Source: Litoditis marina
Lineage: Eukaryota; Nematoda; Chromadorea; Rhabditida; Rhabditidae
Reading direction: 5' to 3'
Assembly (NCBI GenBank): GCA_964036275.1
Contig: OZ038434.1
Coordinates: 21,193,879 to 21,257,878 of the forward strand
Length of the DNA: 64,000 bases
The position numbers were made by a program, and so were the translations under genes. This document shows positions 1 through 8,061 of the stretch, piece after piece (within the stretch, counting starts at the first letter, position 1; every line of letters starts with the position of its first letter). The notes below the pieces were generated by a model. The model saw only the letters and a program-made list of their open reading frames with translations. It did not search any database and was not told the origin of the DNA.

Positions 1-37
1 CAGTAGGCCGAGGGTTCGAATCCCTTCACGAACATCA
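1..37 (+). pseudogene. 3' fragment of a tRNA-like domain cut by the window edge
   Basis: The window opens inside a tRNA-like domain. The B box GGTTCGAATCC and the 3' acceptor-like CACGAA are present, then a T-run. The A-box half lies outside the window. Confidence 0.7.
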
Positions 38-261
38 TTTTTGTTTTTGTTCGATTAATATTTTTATGGAGTCAGAATCTCTACAGATTAACCAGATTAA
101 CACAATTGCTTTTTCTAAATATATTAATATATTCACACTAAGTTGGTGTTTGAAATACAAAAACTGCGTTACAAGTTTGGTTATCAAGCATTCTATCAGA
201 AATCGTGATCAGTCCTTGATTTCGGGCAGCGCACGTGTGGCGCCGTCCATTTCTTTCTTTC

Positions 262-337
262 TTCGTGACCATTTGGATCAGTCGGCAGAGCAGCACCCTA
301 CAGTCCAGTAGGCCTAGGGTTCGAATCCCTTCACGAA
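262..337 (+). pseudogene. tRNA-like domain, type I (A box altered, B box intact)
   Basis: 76 nt from TTCGTG to its complement CACGAA, giving a 6-bp acceptor-like stem. The A-box region is TGGATCAGTCGG, with the consensus C replaced by A. The B box GGTTCGAATCC matches consensus, and the T arm can fold with loop TTCGAAT. No anticodon stem forms. T-runs follow about 10 nt downstream. Confidence 0.65.
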
Positions 338-556
338 CATCATTTTTGTGTTGGTTGGATTAACCTTTCATGGAGTCAGGATCTCTACACATTAACACAA
401 TTGCTTTTTCTAAATATATTAATATATTCACACTAAGTTGGTGTTTGAAATTCAAAAACTGCGTTACAAGTTTGGTTACTAAGCATTCTATCAGAAACCG
501 TGATCAATCCTTGATTTCGGGCAGCGCACGTGTGGCGCCGTCCATTTCTTTCTTTC

Positions 557-632
557 TTCGTGACCATTTGGATCAGTCGGCAGAGCAGCGCTCTACAGTT
601 CAGTAGGCCGAGGGTTCTAATCCCTTCACGAA
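557..632 (+). pseudogene. tRNA-like domain, type II (both boxes altered)
   Basis: Same 76-nt frame with TTCGTG/CACGAA ends. The A box carries GATC instead of GCTC, and the B box reads GGTTCTAATCC, losing the conserved G of the T loop. It is therefore the least likely type to be transcribed. Confidence 0.6.
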
Positions 633-861
633 CATCATTTTTGTTTTTGTTCGATTAATATTTTTATGGAGTCAGAATCTCTACAGATTAACCAGATTAA
701 CACAATTGCTTTTTCTAAATATATTAATATATTCACACTAAGTTGGTGTTTGAAATTCAAAAACTGCGTTACAAGTTTGGTTACTAAGCATTCTCTCAGA
801 GACCGTGATCAATCCTTGATTTCGGGCAGCGCACGTGTGGCGCCGTCCATTTCTTTCTTTC

Positions 862-937
862 TTCGTGACCATTTGGATCAGTCGGCAGAGCAGCGCTCTA
901 CAGTTCAGTAGGCCGAGGGTTCTAATCCCTTCACGAA
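862..937 (+). pseudogene. tRNA-like domain, type II
   Basis: Identical in box status to the copy at 557: GATC in the A box and TTCTAAT in the T loop. Acceptor-like ends are intact. Confidence 0.6.
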
Positions 938-1166
938 CATCATTTTTGTTTTTGTTCGATTAATATTTTTATGGAGTCAGAATCTCTACAGATTAACCAG
1001 ATTAACACACATGCTTTTTCTAAATATATTAATATATTCACACTAAGTTGGTGTTTGAAATACAAAAACTGCGTTACAAGTTTGGTTATCAAGCATTCTA
1101 TCAGAAATCGTGATCAGTCCTTGATTTCGGGCAGCGCACGTGTGGCGCCGTCCATTTCTTTCTTTC

Positions 1167-1242
1167 TTCGTGACCATTTGGATCAGTCGGCAGAGCAGCG
1201 CTCTACAGTCCAGTAGGCCTAGGGTTCGAATCCTTTCACGAA
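1167..1242 (+). pseudogene. tRNA-like domain, type I
   Basis: A box carries the GATC variant and the B box is GGTTCGAATCC. The T stem is weakened because the 3' side reads CCTTT. Ends TTCGTG/CACGAA are kept. Confidence 0.6.
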
Positions 1243-1461
1243 CATCATTTTTGTGTTGGTTGGATTAACCTTTCATGGAGTCAGGATCTCTACACATTAA
1301 CACAATTGTTTTTTCGAAATATTTTAATATATTCACACTAAGTTGGTGTTTGAAATACAAAAACTGCGTTACAAGTTTGGTTATCAAGCATTCTATCAGA
1401 AATCGTGATCAGTCCTTGATTTCGGGCAGCGCACGTGTGGCGCCGTCCATTTCTTTCTTTC

Positions 1462-1537
1462 TTCGTGACCATTTGGATCAGTCGGCAGAGCAGCGCTCTA
1501 CAGTCCAGTAGGCCTAGGGTTCGAATCCCTTCACGAA
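1462..1537 (+). pseudogene. tRNA-like domain, type I
   Basis: GATC-variant A box, intact B box. The domain spans the left end (about 1530) of the 1,915-bp duplicated composite. Confidence 0.65.
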
Positions 1538-1756
1538 CATCATTTTTGTGTTGGTTGGATTAACCTTTCATGGAGTCAGGATCTCTACACATTAACACAA
1601 TTGTTTTTTCGAAATATTTTAATATATTCACACTAAGTTGATGTTTGAAATACAAAAACTGCGTTACAAGTTTGGTTAGTAAGCATTCTCTCAGAAACCG
1701 TGATCAATCCTTGATTTCGGGCAGTGCACGTGTGGCGCCGTCCATTTCTTTCTTTC

Positions 1757-1832
1757 TTCGTGACCATTTGGATCAGTCGGCAGAGCAGCGCTCTACAGTC
1801 CAGTAGGCCTAGGGTTCGAATCCCTTCACGAA
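1757..1832 (+). pseudogene. tRNA-like domain, type I
   Basis: GATC-variant A box, intact B box. First complete tRNA-like domain inside the duplicated 1,915-bp composite; its twin is at 3672. Confidence 0.65.
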
Positions 1833-2051
1833 CATCATTTTTGTGTTGGTTGGATTAACCTTTCATGGAGTCAGGATCTCTACACATTAACACAATTGTT
1901 TTTTCGAAATATTTTAATATATTCACACTAAGTTGATGTTTGAAATACAAAAACTGCGTTACAAGTTTGGTTAGTAAGCATTCTCTCAGAAACCGTGATC
2001 AATCCTTGATTTCGGGCAGCGCACGTGTGCCGCCGTCTATTTCTTTCTTTC

Positions 2052-2127
2052 TTCGTGACCATTTGGCTCAGTCGGCAGAGCAGCACCCCACAGTCCAGTA
2101 GGCCGAGGGTTCTAATCCCTTCACGAA
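2052..2127 (+). pseudogene. tRNA-like domain, type III (A box intact, B box altered)
   Basis: TGGCTCAGTCGG fits the A-box consensus TRGCNNAGYNGG, and GCTC/GAGC can form a D stem. The B box reads GGTTCTAATCC. Confidence 0.65.
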
Positions 2128-2342
2128 CATCATTTTTGTGTGTTGGATTAACCTTTTATGGAGTCAGGATCTCTACACATTAACACAATTGCTTTTCGAA
2201 ATATTTTAATATGTTCACACTAAGTTGATGTTTGAAATACAAAAACTGCGTTACAAGTTTGGTTAGTAAGCATTCTCTCAGAGACCGTGATCAATCCTTG
2301 ATTTCGGGCAGCGCACGTGTGCCGCCGTCCATTTCTTTCTTT

Positions 2343-2418
2343 TTCGTGACCATTTGGCTCAGTCGGCAGAGCAGCACCCTACAGTCCAGTAGGCAGAGGG
2401 TTCTAATCCCTTCACGAA
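2343..2418 (+). pseudogene. tRNA-like domain, type III
   Basis: Intact A box; B box GGTTCTAATCC. The pyrimidine tract just upstream is shortened to CTTTTTCGTG and the variable region reads AGGCAGAGGG. This variant always occupies the second-to-last position before a 169 block. Confidence 0.65.
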
Positions 2419-2637
2419 CATCATTTTTGTGTTTGTTGGATCAACCTTTTATGGAGTCAGGATCTCTACACATTAACACAATTGCTTTTTCGAAATATTT
2501 TAATATATTCACACTAAGTTGATGTTTGAAATACAAAAACTGCGTTACAAGTTTGGTTAGTAAGCATTCTCTCAGAAGCCGTCATCAATCCTTGATTTCG
2601 GGCAGTGCACGTGTGGCGCCGTCCATTTCTTTCTTTC

Positions 2638-2713
2638 TTCGTGACCATTTGGCTCAGCCGGCAGAGCAGCGCTCTACAGTCCAGTAGACCTAGGGTTCGA
2701 ATCCTTTCACGGA
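2638..2713 (+). ncRNA. tRNA-like domain, type IV: consensus A and B boxes with downstream T-runs
   Basis: A box TGGCTCAGCCGG (2650-2661) and B box GGTTCGAATCC (2694-2704) both fit the internal RNA polymerase III promoter consensus. They are separated by 32 nt, the spacing found in intron-less tRNA genes. Two T5 runs at 2719-2723 and 2725-2729 could act as Pol III terminators. The D arm (GCTC/GAGC) and T arm can fold. The acceptor is imperfect (CACGGA against TTCGTG), eight nt instead of two separate acceptor and D stem, and no anticodon stem forms. It is therefore a tRNA-derived transcription-competent candidate, not a decoding tRNA. Transcription itself is inferred. Confidence 0.55.
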
Positions 2714-2752
2714 CATCATTTTTGTTTTTGTTCGATTAACCTTTTTATGGAG

Positions 2753-3436
2753 ATAAGATGAACATTTTTGAGTTTCTACACATGAGAGAAGTTCAAAAAT
2801 ACCAAGTTTGAACACTAAATCCCACGTAGTGCGAAAATCGCAACTCCATTCACGTCAACTTGGGGGTGTTTTTGGTTAGCACGGCACGGCCACTCAATTA
2901 TTTCGGGACTGTTTCAACTTATGCAAATAAGATGAACAATTTTAAGTTTCTACACATGAGAGGAGTTCAAAAATACCAAGTTTGAATACTAAATCCCACG
3001 TAGGGCGAAAATCGCAACTCCATTCACGTCAACTTGGGGGTGTTTTTGGTTAGCACCGCCACTCAATTATTTCGGGACTGTTTCAACTTATGCTAATAAG
3101 ACGAACATTTTTGAGTTTCTACACATGAGGGGAGTTCAAAAATACCAAGTTTGAACACTAATTCTCACGTAGGGCAAAAATCGCAACTCCATTCACGTCA
3201 ATTTGGGGGTGTTTTTGGTTAGCACCGCCACTCAATTATTTCGGGACTGTTTCAACTTATGCTAATAAGATGAACATTTTTGAGTTTCTACACAAGAGGG
3301 GAGTTCAAAAATACAAAGTTTGAATACTAAATCTCACGTAGGGCGAAAATCGAAACTCCATTCACGTCAACTTGGGGGTGTTTTTGGTTAGCACTGCCAC
3401 TCAATTATTTCGGGACTGTTTCAACTTATGCAAATA
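2753..3436 (+). repeat. 169 satellite, short block of four monomers
   Basis: Four monomers starting near GATGAAC/GACGAAC at 2757, 2931, 3100 and 3269, so the period is 169 bp; the first is 174 bp because of an extra CGGCA. It begins by an abrupt switch from ATGGAG of the 304 satellite to ATAAGATGAAC, and ends with CAAATA joined to CGGACATC. Its first and last two monomers carry private variants (GTAGTGCG, ACAAGAGGGG, CACTGCC) that also flank the long block at 8062-14671. The short block therefore looks like an internally deleted form of the long one, or its seed. Confidence 0.95.
2994..3010 (-). other. CENP-B-box-like 17-mer in the 169 monomer (representative copy)
   Basis: On the minus strand the site reads TTTCGCCCTACGTGGGA. 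Against the mammalian CENP-B box core NTTCGNNNNANNCGGGN it matches 8 of 9 fixed positions, with T replacing the first C of CGGG. Monomers with CTCACGTAGGG instead of CCCACGTAGGG match 7 of 9, and GGGCAAAAATC monomers lose the TTCG. A match this good somewhere in a 169-bp monomer could arise by chance, so function is speculative. Confidence 0.3.
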
Positions 3437-3671
3437 CGGACATCTTCACGAACATCATTTTTGTGTTGGTTGGATTAACCTTTCATGGAGTCAGGATCTC
3501 TACACATTAACACAATTGTTTTTTCGAAATATTTTAATATATTCACACTAAGTTGATGTTTGAAATACAAAAACTGCGTTACAAGTTTGGTTAGTAAGCA
3601 TTCTCTCAGAAACCGTGATCAATCCTTGATTTCGGGCAGTGCACGTGTGGCGCCGTCCATTTCTTTCTTTC

Positions 3672-3747
3672 TTCGTGACCATTTGGATCAGTCGGCAGAG
3701 CAGCGCTCTACAGTCCAGTAGGCCTAGGGTTCGAATCCCTTCACGAA
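3672..3747 (+). pseudogene. tRNA-like domain, type I
   Basis: Twin of the copy at 1757 at +1,915: GATC-variant A box, intact B box. Confidence 0.65.
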
Positions 3748-3966
3748 CATCATTTTTGTGTTGGTTGGATTAACCTTTCATGGAGTCAGGATCTCTACAC
3801 ATTAACACAATTGTTTTTTCGAAATATTTTAATATATTCACACTAAGTTGATGTTTGAAATACAAAAACTGCGTTACAAGTTTGGTTAGTAAGCATTCTC
3901 TCAGAAACCGTGATCAATCCTTGATTTCGGGCAGCGCACGTGTGCCGCCGTCTATTTCTTTCTTTC

Positions 3967-4042
3967 TTCGTGACCATTTGGCTCAGTCGGCAGAGCAGCA
4001 CCCCACAGTCCAGTAGGCCGAGGGTTCTAATCCCTTCACGAA
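3967..4042 (+). pseudogene. tRNA-like domain, type III
   Basis: Twin of the copy at 2052: intact A box, TTCTAAT in the T loop. Confidence 0.65.
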
Positions 4043-4257
4043 CATCATTTTTGTGTGTTGGATTAACCTTTTATGGAGTCAGGATCTCTACACATTAACA
4101 CAATTGCTTTTCGAAATATTTTAATATGTTCACACTAAGTTGATGTTTGAAATACAAAAACTGCGTTACAAGTTTGGTTAGTAAGCATTCTCTCAGAGAC
4201 CGTGATCAATCCTTGATTTCGGGCAGCGCACGTGTGCCGCCGTCCATTTCTTTCTTT

Positions 4258-4333
4258 TTCGTGACCATTTGGCTCAGTCGGCAGAGCAGCACCCTACAGT
4301 CCAGTAGGCAGAGGGTTCTAATCCCTTCACGAA
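4258..4333 (+). pseudogene. tRNA-like domain, type III
   Basis: Twin of the copy at 2343, with the same shortened pyrimidine tract and AGGCAGAGGG variant. Confidence 0.65.
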
Positions 4334-4552
4334 CATCATTTTTGTGTTTGTTGGATCAACCTTTTATGGAGTCAGGATCTCTACACATTAACACAATTGC
4401 TTTTTCGAAATATTTTAATATATTCACACTAAGTTGATGTTTGAAATACAAAAACTGCGTTACAAGTTTGGTTAGTAAGCATTCTCTCAGAAGCCGTCAT
4501 CAATCCTTGATTTCGGGCAGTGCACGTGTGGCGCCGTCCATTTCTTTCTTTC

Positions 4553-4628
4553 TTCGTGACCATTTGGCTCAGCCGGCAGAGCAGCGCTCTACAGTCCAGT
4601 AGACCTAGGGTTCGAATCCTTTCACGGA
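4553..4628 (+). ncRNA. tRNA-like domain, type IV (consensus A and B boxes)
   Basis: Twin of the copy at 2638: TGGCTCAGCCGG and GGTTCGAATCC at tRNA-gene spacing, with T5 runs downstream. Last tRNA-like domain before the 169 block at 4668. Confidence 0.55.
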
Positions 4629-4667
4629 CATCATTTTTGTTTTTGTTCGATTAACCTTTTTATGGAG

Positions 4668-5351
4668 ATAAGATGAACATTTTTGAGTTTCTACACATGA
4701 GAGAAGTTCAAAAATACCAAGTTTGAACACTAAATCCCACGTAGTGCGAAAATCGCAACTCCATTCACGTCAACTTGGGGGTGTTTTTGGTTAGCACGGC
4801 ACGGCCACTCAATTATTTCGGGACTGTTTCAACTTATGCAAATAAGATGAACAATTTTAAGTTTCTACACATGAGAGGAGTTCAAAAATACCAAGTTTGA
4901 ATACTAAATCCCACGTAGGGCGAAAATCGCAACTCCATTCACGTCAACTTGGGGGTGTTTTTGGTTAGCACCGCCACTCAATTATTTCGGGACTGTTTCA
5001 ACTTATGCTAATAAGACGAACATTTTTGAGTTTCTACACATGAGGGGAGTTCAAAAATACCAAGTTTGAACACTAATTCTCACGTAGGGCAAAAATCGCA
5101 ACTCCATTCACGTCAATTTGGGGGTGTTTTTGGTTAGCACCGCCACTCAATTATTTCGGGACTGTTTCAACTTATGCTAATAAGATGAACATTTTTGAGT
5201 TTCTACACAAGAGGGGAGTTCAAAAATACAAAGTTTGAATACTAAATCTCACGTAGGGCGAAAATCGAAACTCCATTCACGTCAACTTGGGGGTGTTTTT
5301 GGTTAGCACTGCCACTCAATTATTTCGGGACTGTTTCAACTTATGCAAATA
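4668..5351 (+). repeat. 169 satellite, short block of four monomers (copy 2)
   Basis: Copy of the block at 2753-3436 at +1,915, with the same first-monomer CGGCA insertion and the same closing monomer bearing ACAAGAGGGG and CACTGCC. Confidence 0.95.
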
Positions 5352-5586
5352 CGGACATCTTCACGAACATCATTTTTGTGTTGGTTGGATTAACCTTTCA
5401 TGGAGTCAGGATCTCTACACATTAACACAATTGTTTTTTCGAAATATTTTAATATATTCACACTAAGTTGATGTTTGAAATACAAAAACTGCGTTACAAG
5501 TTTGGTTACTAAGCATTCTATCAGAAACCATGATCAGTCCTTGATTTCGGGCAGCGCACGTGTGGCGCCGTCCATTTCTTTCTTTC

Positions 5587-5662
5587 TTCGTGACCATTTG
5601 GATCAGTCGGCAGAGCAGCGCTCTACAGTTCAGTAGGCCGGGGGTTCTAATCCCTTCACGAA
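5587..5662 (+). pseudogene. tRNA-like domain, type II
   Basis: GATC-variant A box and GGTTCTAATCC. The stem region reads GGGGGTT instead of GAGGGTT. Confidence 0.6.
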
Positions 5663-5891
5663 CATCATTTTTGTTTTTGTTCGATTAATATTTTTATGGA
5701 GTCAGAATCTCTACAGATTAACCAGATTAACACAATTGCTTTTTCTAAATATATTAATATATTCACACTAAGTTGGTGTTTGAAATACAAAAACTGCGTT
5801 ACAAGTTTGGTTATCAAGCATTCTATCAGAAACCGTGATCAGTCCTTGATTTCGGGCAGCGCACGTGTGGCGCCGTCCATTTCTTTCTTTC

Positions 5892-5967
5892 TTCGTGACC
5901 ATTTGGATCAGTCGGCAGAGCAGCGCTCTACAGTCCAGTAGGCCTAGGGTTCGAATCCCTTCACGAA
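5892..5967 (+). pseudogene. tRNA-like domain, type I
   Basis: GATC-variant A box with intact B box GGTTCGAATCC. Confidence 0.65.
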
Positions 5968-6186
5968 CATCATTTTTGTGTTGGTTGGATTAACCTTTCA
6001 TGGAGTCAGGATCTCTACACATTAACACAATTGTTTTTTCGAAATATTTTAATATATTCACACTAAGTTGATGTTTGAAATACAAAAACTGCGTTACAAG
6101 TTTGGTTAGTAAGCATTCTCTCAGAAACCGTGATCAATCCTTGATTTCGGGCAGCGCACGTGTGCCGCCGTCTATTTCTTTCTTTC

Positions 6187-6262
6187 TTCGTGACCATTTG
6201 GCTCAGTCGGCAGAGCAGCGCCCCACAGTCCAGTAGGCCGAGGGTTCTAATCCCTTCACGAA
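6187..6262 (+). pseudogene. tRNA-like domain, type III
   Basis: Intact A box TGGCTCAGTCGG; T loop TTCTAAT. Confidence 0.65.
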
Positions 6263-6479
6263 CATCATTTTTGTGTGTTGGATTAACCTTTTATGGAGTC
6301 AGGATCTCTACACATTAACACAATTGCTTTTTCTAAATATATTAATATATTCACACTAAGTTGGTGTTTGAAATACAAAAACTGCGTTACAAGTTTGGTT
6401 ATCAAGCATTCTATCAGAAACCGTGATCAGTCCTTGATTTCGGGCAGCGCACGTGTGGCGCCGTCCATTTCTTTCTTTC

Positions 6480-6555
6480 TTCGTGACCATTTGGATCAGT
6501 CGGCAGAGCAGCGCTCTACAGTCCAGTAGGCCTAGGGTTCGAATCCCTTCACGAA
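6480..6555 (+). pseudogene. tRNA-like domain, type I
   Basis: GATC-variant A box with intact B box, inserted between two type III copies. This breaks the usual order and suggests unequal exchange or gene conversion. Confidence 0.65.
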
Positions 6556-6774
6556 CATCATTTTTGTGTTGGTTGGATTAACCTTTCATGGAGTCAGGAT
6601 CTCTACACATTAACACAATTGTTTTTTCGAAATATTTTAATATATTCACACTAAGTTGATGTTTGAAATACAAAAACTGCGTTACAAGTTTGGTTAGTAA
6701 GCATTCTCTCAGAAACCGTGATCAATCCTTGATTTCGGGCAGCGCACGTGTGCCGCCGTCTATTTCTTTCTTTC

Positions 6775-6850
6775 TTCGTGACCATTTGGCTCAGTCGGCA
6801 GAGCAGCGCCCCACAGTCCAGTAGGCCGAGGGTTCTAATCCCTTCACGAA
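6775..6850 (+). pseudogene. tRNA-like domain, type III
   Basis: Intact A box, TTCTAAT T loop. Its counterpart lies at 15508 (+8,733). Confidence 0.65.
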
Positions 6851-7067
6851 CATCATTTTTGTGTGTTGGATTAACCTTTTATGGAGTCAGGATCTCTACA
6901 CATTAACACAATTGCTTTTTCGAAATATTTTAATATGTTCACACTAAGTTGATGTTTGAAATACAAAAACTGCGTTACAAGTTTGGTTAGTAAGCATTCT
7001 CTCAGAGACCGTGATCAATCCTTGATTTCGGGCAGCGCATGTGTGCCGCCGTCTATTTCTTTCTTTC

Positions 7068-7143
7068 TTCGTGACCATTTGGCTCAGTCGGCAGAGCAGC
7101 GCCCCACAGTCCAGTAGGCCGAGGGTTCTAATCCCTTCACGAA
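7068..7143 (+). pseudogene. tRNA-like domain, type III
   Basis: Intact A box, TTCTAAT T loop. The upstream E-box-like CACGTG is changed to CATGTG here and in its counterpart at 15801. Confidence 0.65.
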
Positions 7144-7360
7144 CATCATTTTTGTGTGTTGGGTTAACCTTTTATGGAGTCAGGATCTCTACACATTAAC
7201 ACAATTGCTTTTTCGAAATATTTTAATATATTCACACTAAGTTGATGTTTGAAATACAAAAACTGCGTTACAAGTTTGGTTAGTAAGCATTCTCTCAGAA
7301 ACCGTGATCAATCCTTGATTTCGGGCAGCGCACGTGTGCCGCCGTCTATTTCTTTCTTTC

Positions 7361-7436
7361 TTCGTGACCATTTGGCTCAGTCGGCAGAGCAGCACCCCAC
7401 AGTCCAGTAGGCCGAGGGTTCTAATCCCTTCACGAA
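7361..7436 (+). pseudogene. tRNA-like domain, type III
   Basis: Intact A box, TTCTAAT T loop. Third from the end of block 3; counterpart at 16094. Confidence 0.65.
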
Positions 7437-7651
7437 CATCATTTTTGTGTGTTGGATTAACCTTTTATGGAGTCAGGATCTCTACACATTAACACAATTG
7501 CTTTTCGAAATATTTTAATATGTTCACACTAAGTTGATGTTTGAAATACAAAAACTGCGTTACAAGTTTGGTTAGTAAGCATTCTCTCAGAGACCGTGAT
7601 CAATCCTTGATTTCGGGCAGCGCACGTGTGCCGCCGTCCATTTCTTTCTTT

Positions 7652-7727
7652 TTCGTGACCATTTGGCTCAGTCGGCAGAGCAGCACCCTACAGTCCAGTA
7701 GGCAGAGGGTTCTAATCCCTTCACGAA
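7652..7727 (+). pseudogene. tRNA-like domain, type III
   Basis: Second-to-last of block 3, with the shortened pyrimidine tract and AGGCAGAGGG seen at 2343, 4258 and 16385. Confidence 0.65.
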
Positions 7728-7946
7728 CATCATTTTTGTGTTTGTTGGATCAACCTTTTATGGAGTCAGGATCTCTACACATTAACACAATTGCTTTTTC
7801 GAAATATTTTAATATATTCACACTAAGTTGATGTTTGAAATACAAAAACTGCGTTACAAGTTTGGTTAGTAAGCATTCTCTCAGAAGCCGTCATCAATCC
7901 TTGATTTCGGGCAGTGCACGTGTGGCGCCGTCCATTTCTTTCTTTC

Positions 7947-8022
7947 TTCGTGACCATTTGGCTCAGCCGGCAGAGCAGCGCTCTACAGTCCAGTAGACCT
8001 AGGGTTCGAATCCTTTCACGGA
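7947..8022 (+). ncRNA. tRNA-like domain, type IV (consensus A and B boxes)
   Basis: Terminal tRNA-like domain of block 3. A box TGGCTCAGCCGG and B box GGTTCGAATCC are both consensus, with T5 runs downstream. The acceptor 3' side reads CACGGA, as in the other type IV copies. Confidence 0.55.
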
Positions 8023-8061
8023 CATCATTTTTGTTTTTGTTCGATTAACCTTTTTATGGAG

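Larger units (their letters stand above)
1..2752 (+). repeat. 304 satellite, array block 1 (nine monomers plus a partial)
   Basis: Tandem array of monomers starting at the recurring ATGGAGTCAG at 66, 370, 666, 971, 1275, 1570, 1865, 2158 and 2451, so periods run from 293 to 305 bp. Each monomer reads, in order: ATGGAGTC(A)G and a TCTACA segment; an A+T-rich stretch with AATATATT; GCGTTACAAGTTTGG; a segment with the E-box-like CACGTG and GGCGCC; a pyrimidine tract of TTTC repeats; a tRNA-like domain; and a T-rich spacer. Much of the length variation comes from an ~8-9 bp AACCAGATT-type duplication near the monomer start. Short reading frames of 78-96 codons recur but are broken by TGG-to-TGA changes in sister copies, so I treat the block as non-coding. 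Confidence 0.95.
1530..3444 (+). repeat. Composite higher-order unit, copy 1 (1,915 bp)
   Basis: Contains four 304-type monomers followed by the four-monomer 169 block. Landmarks recur at exactly +1,915 (for example 1801 to 3716, 2232 to 4147, 2638 to 4553). The stretches I compared base by base were identical, including private variants such as GAACAATTTTAAG. This is a very recent tandem duplication, or an assembly duplication. Confidence 0.9.
3437..4667 (+). repeat. 304 satellite, array block 2
   Basis: Four monomers resuming after a 169 block through the junction sequence CGGACATC then TTCACGAACATC. The tRNA-like 3' end is truncated at the junction, then complete monomers follow until ATGGAG at 4667. 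Confidence 0.95.
3445..5359 (+). repeat. Composite higher-order unit, copy 2 (1,915 bp)
   Basis: Direct tandem copy of 1530-3444. Both copies end in the same CGGACATC at the 169-to-304 junction, so the duplication breakpoint lies at the C before TTCACG. Confidence 0.9.
5352..8061 (+). repeat. 304 satellite, array block 3
   Basis: About nine monomers between two 169 blocks. The left half has mostly GATC-type tRNA-like domains and the right half only GCTC-type ones. The last three monomers match the ends of blocks 1, 2 and 4, so block ends are conserved as a unit. Confidence 0.95.

Noticed and set aside
66..1511. Repeated 78-81-codon reading frames beginning MESES/MESGS
   Set aside because: One per 304 monomer. 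Sister monomers carry TGA in place of TGG (AAGTTGATG against AAGTTGGTG), the frame runs through the tRNA-like domain, and there is no recognisable protein family. They are by-products of the repeat.
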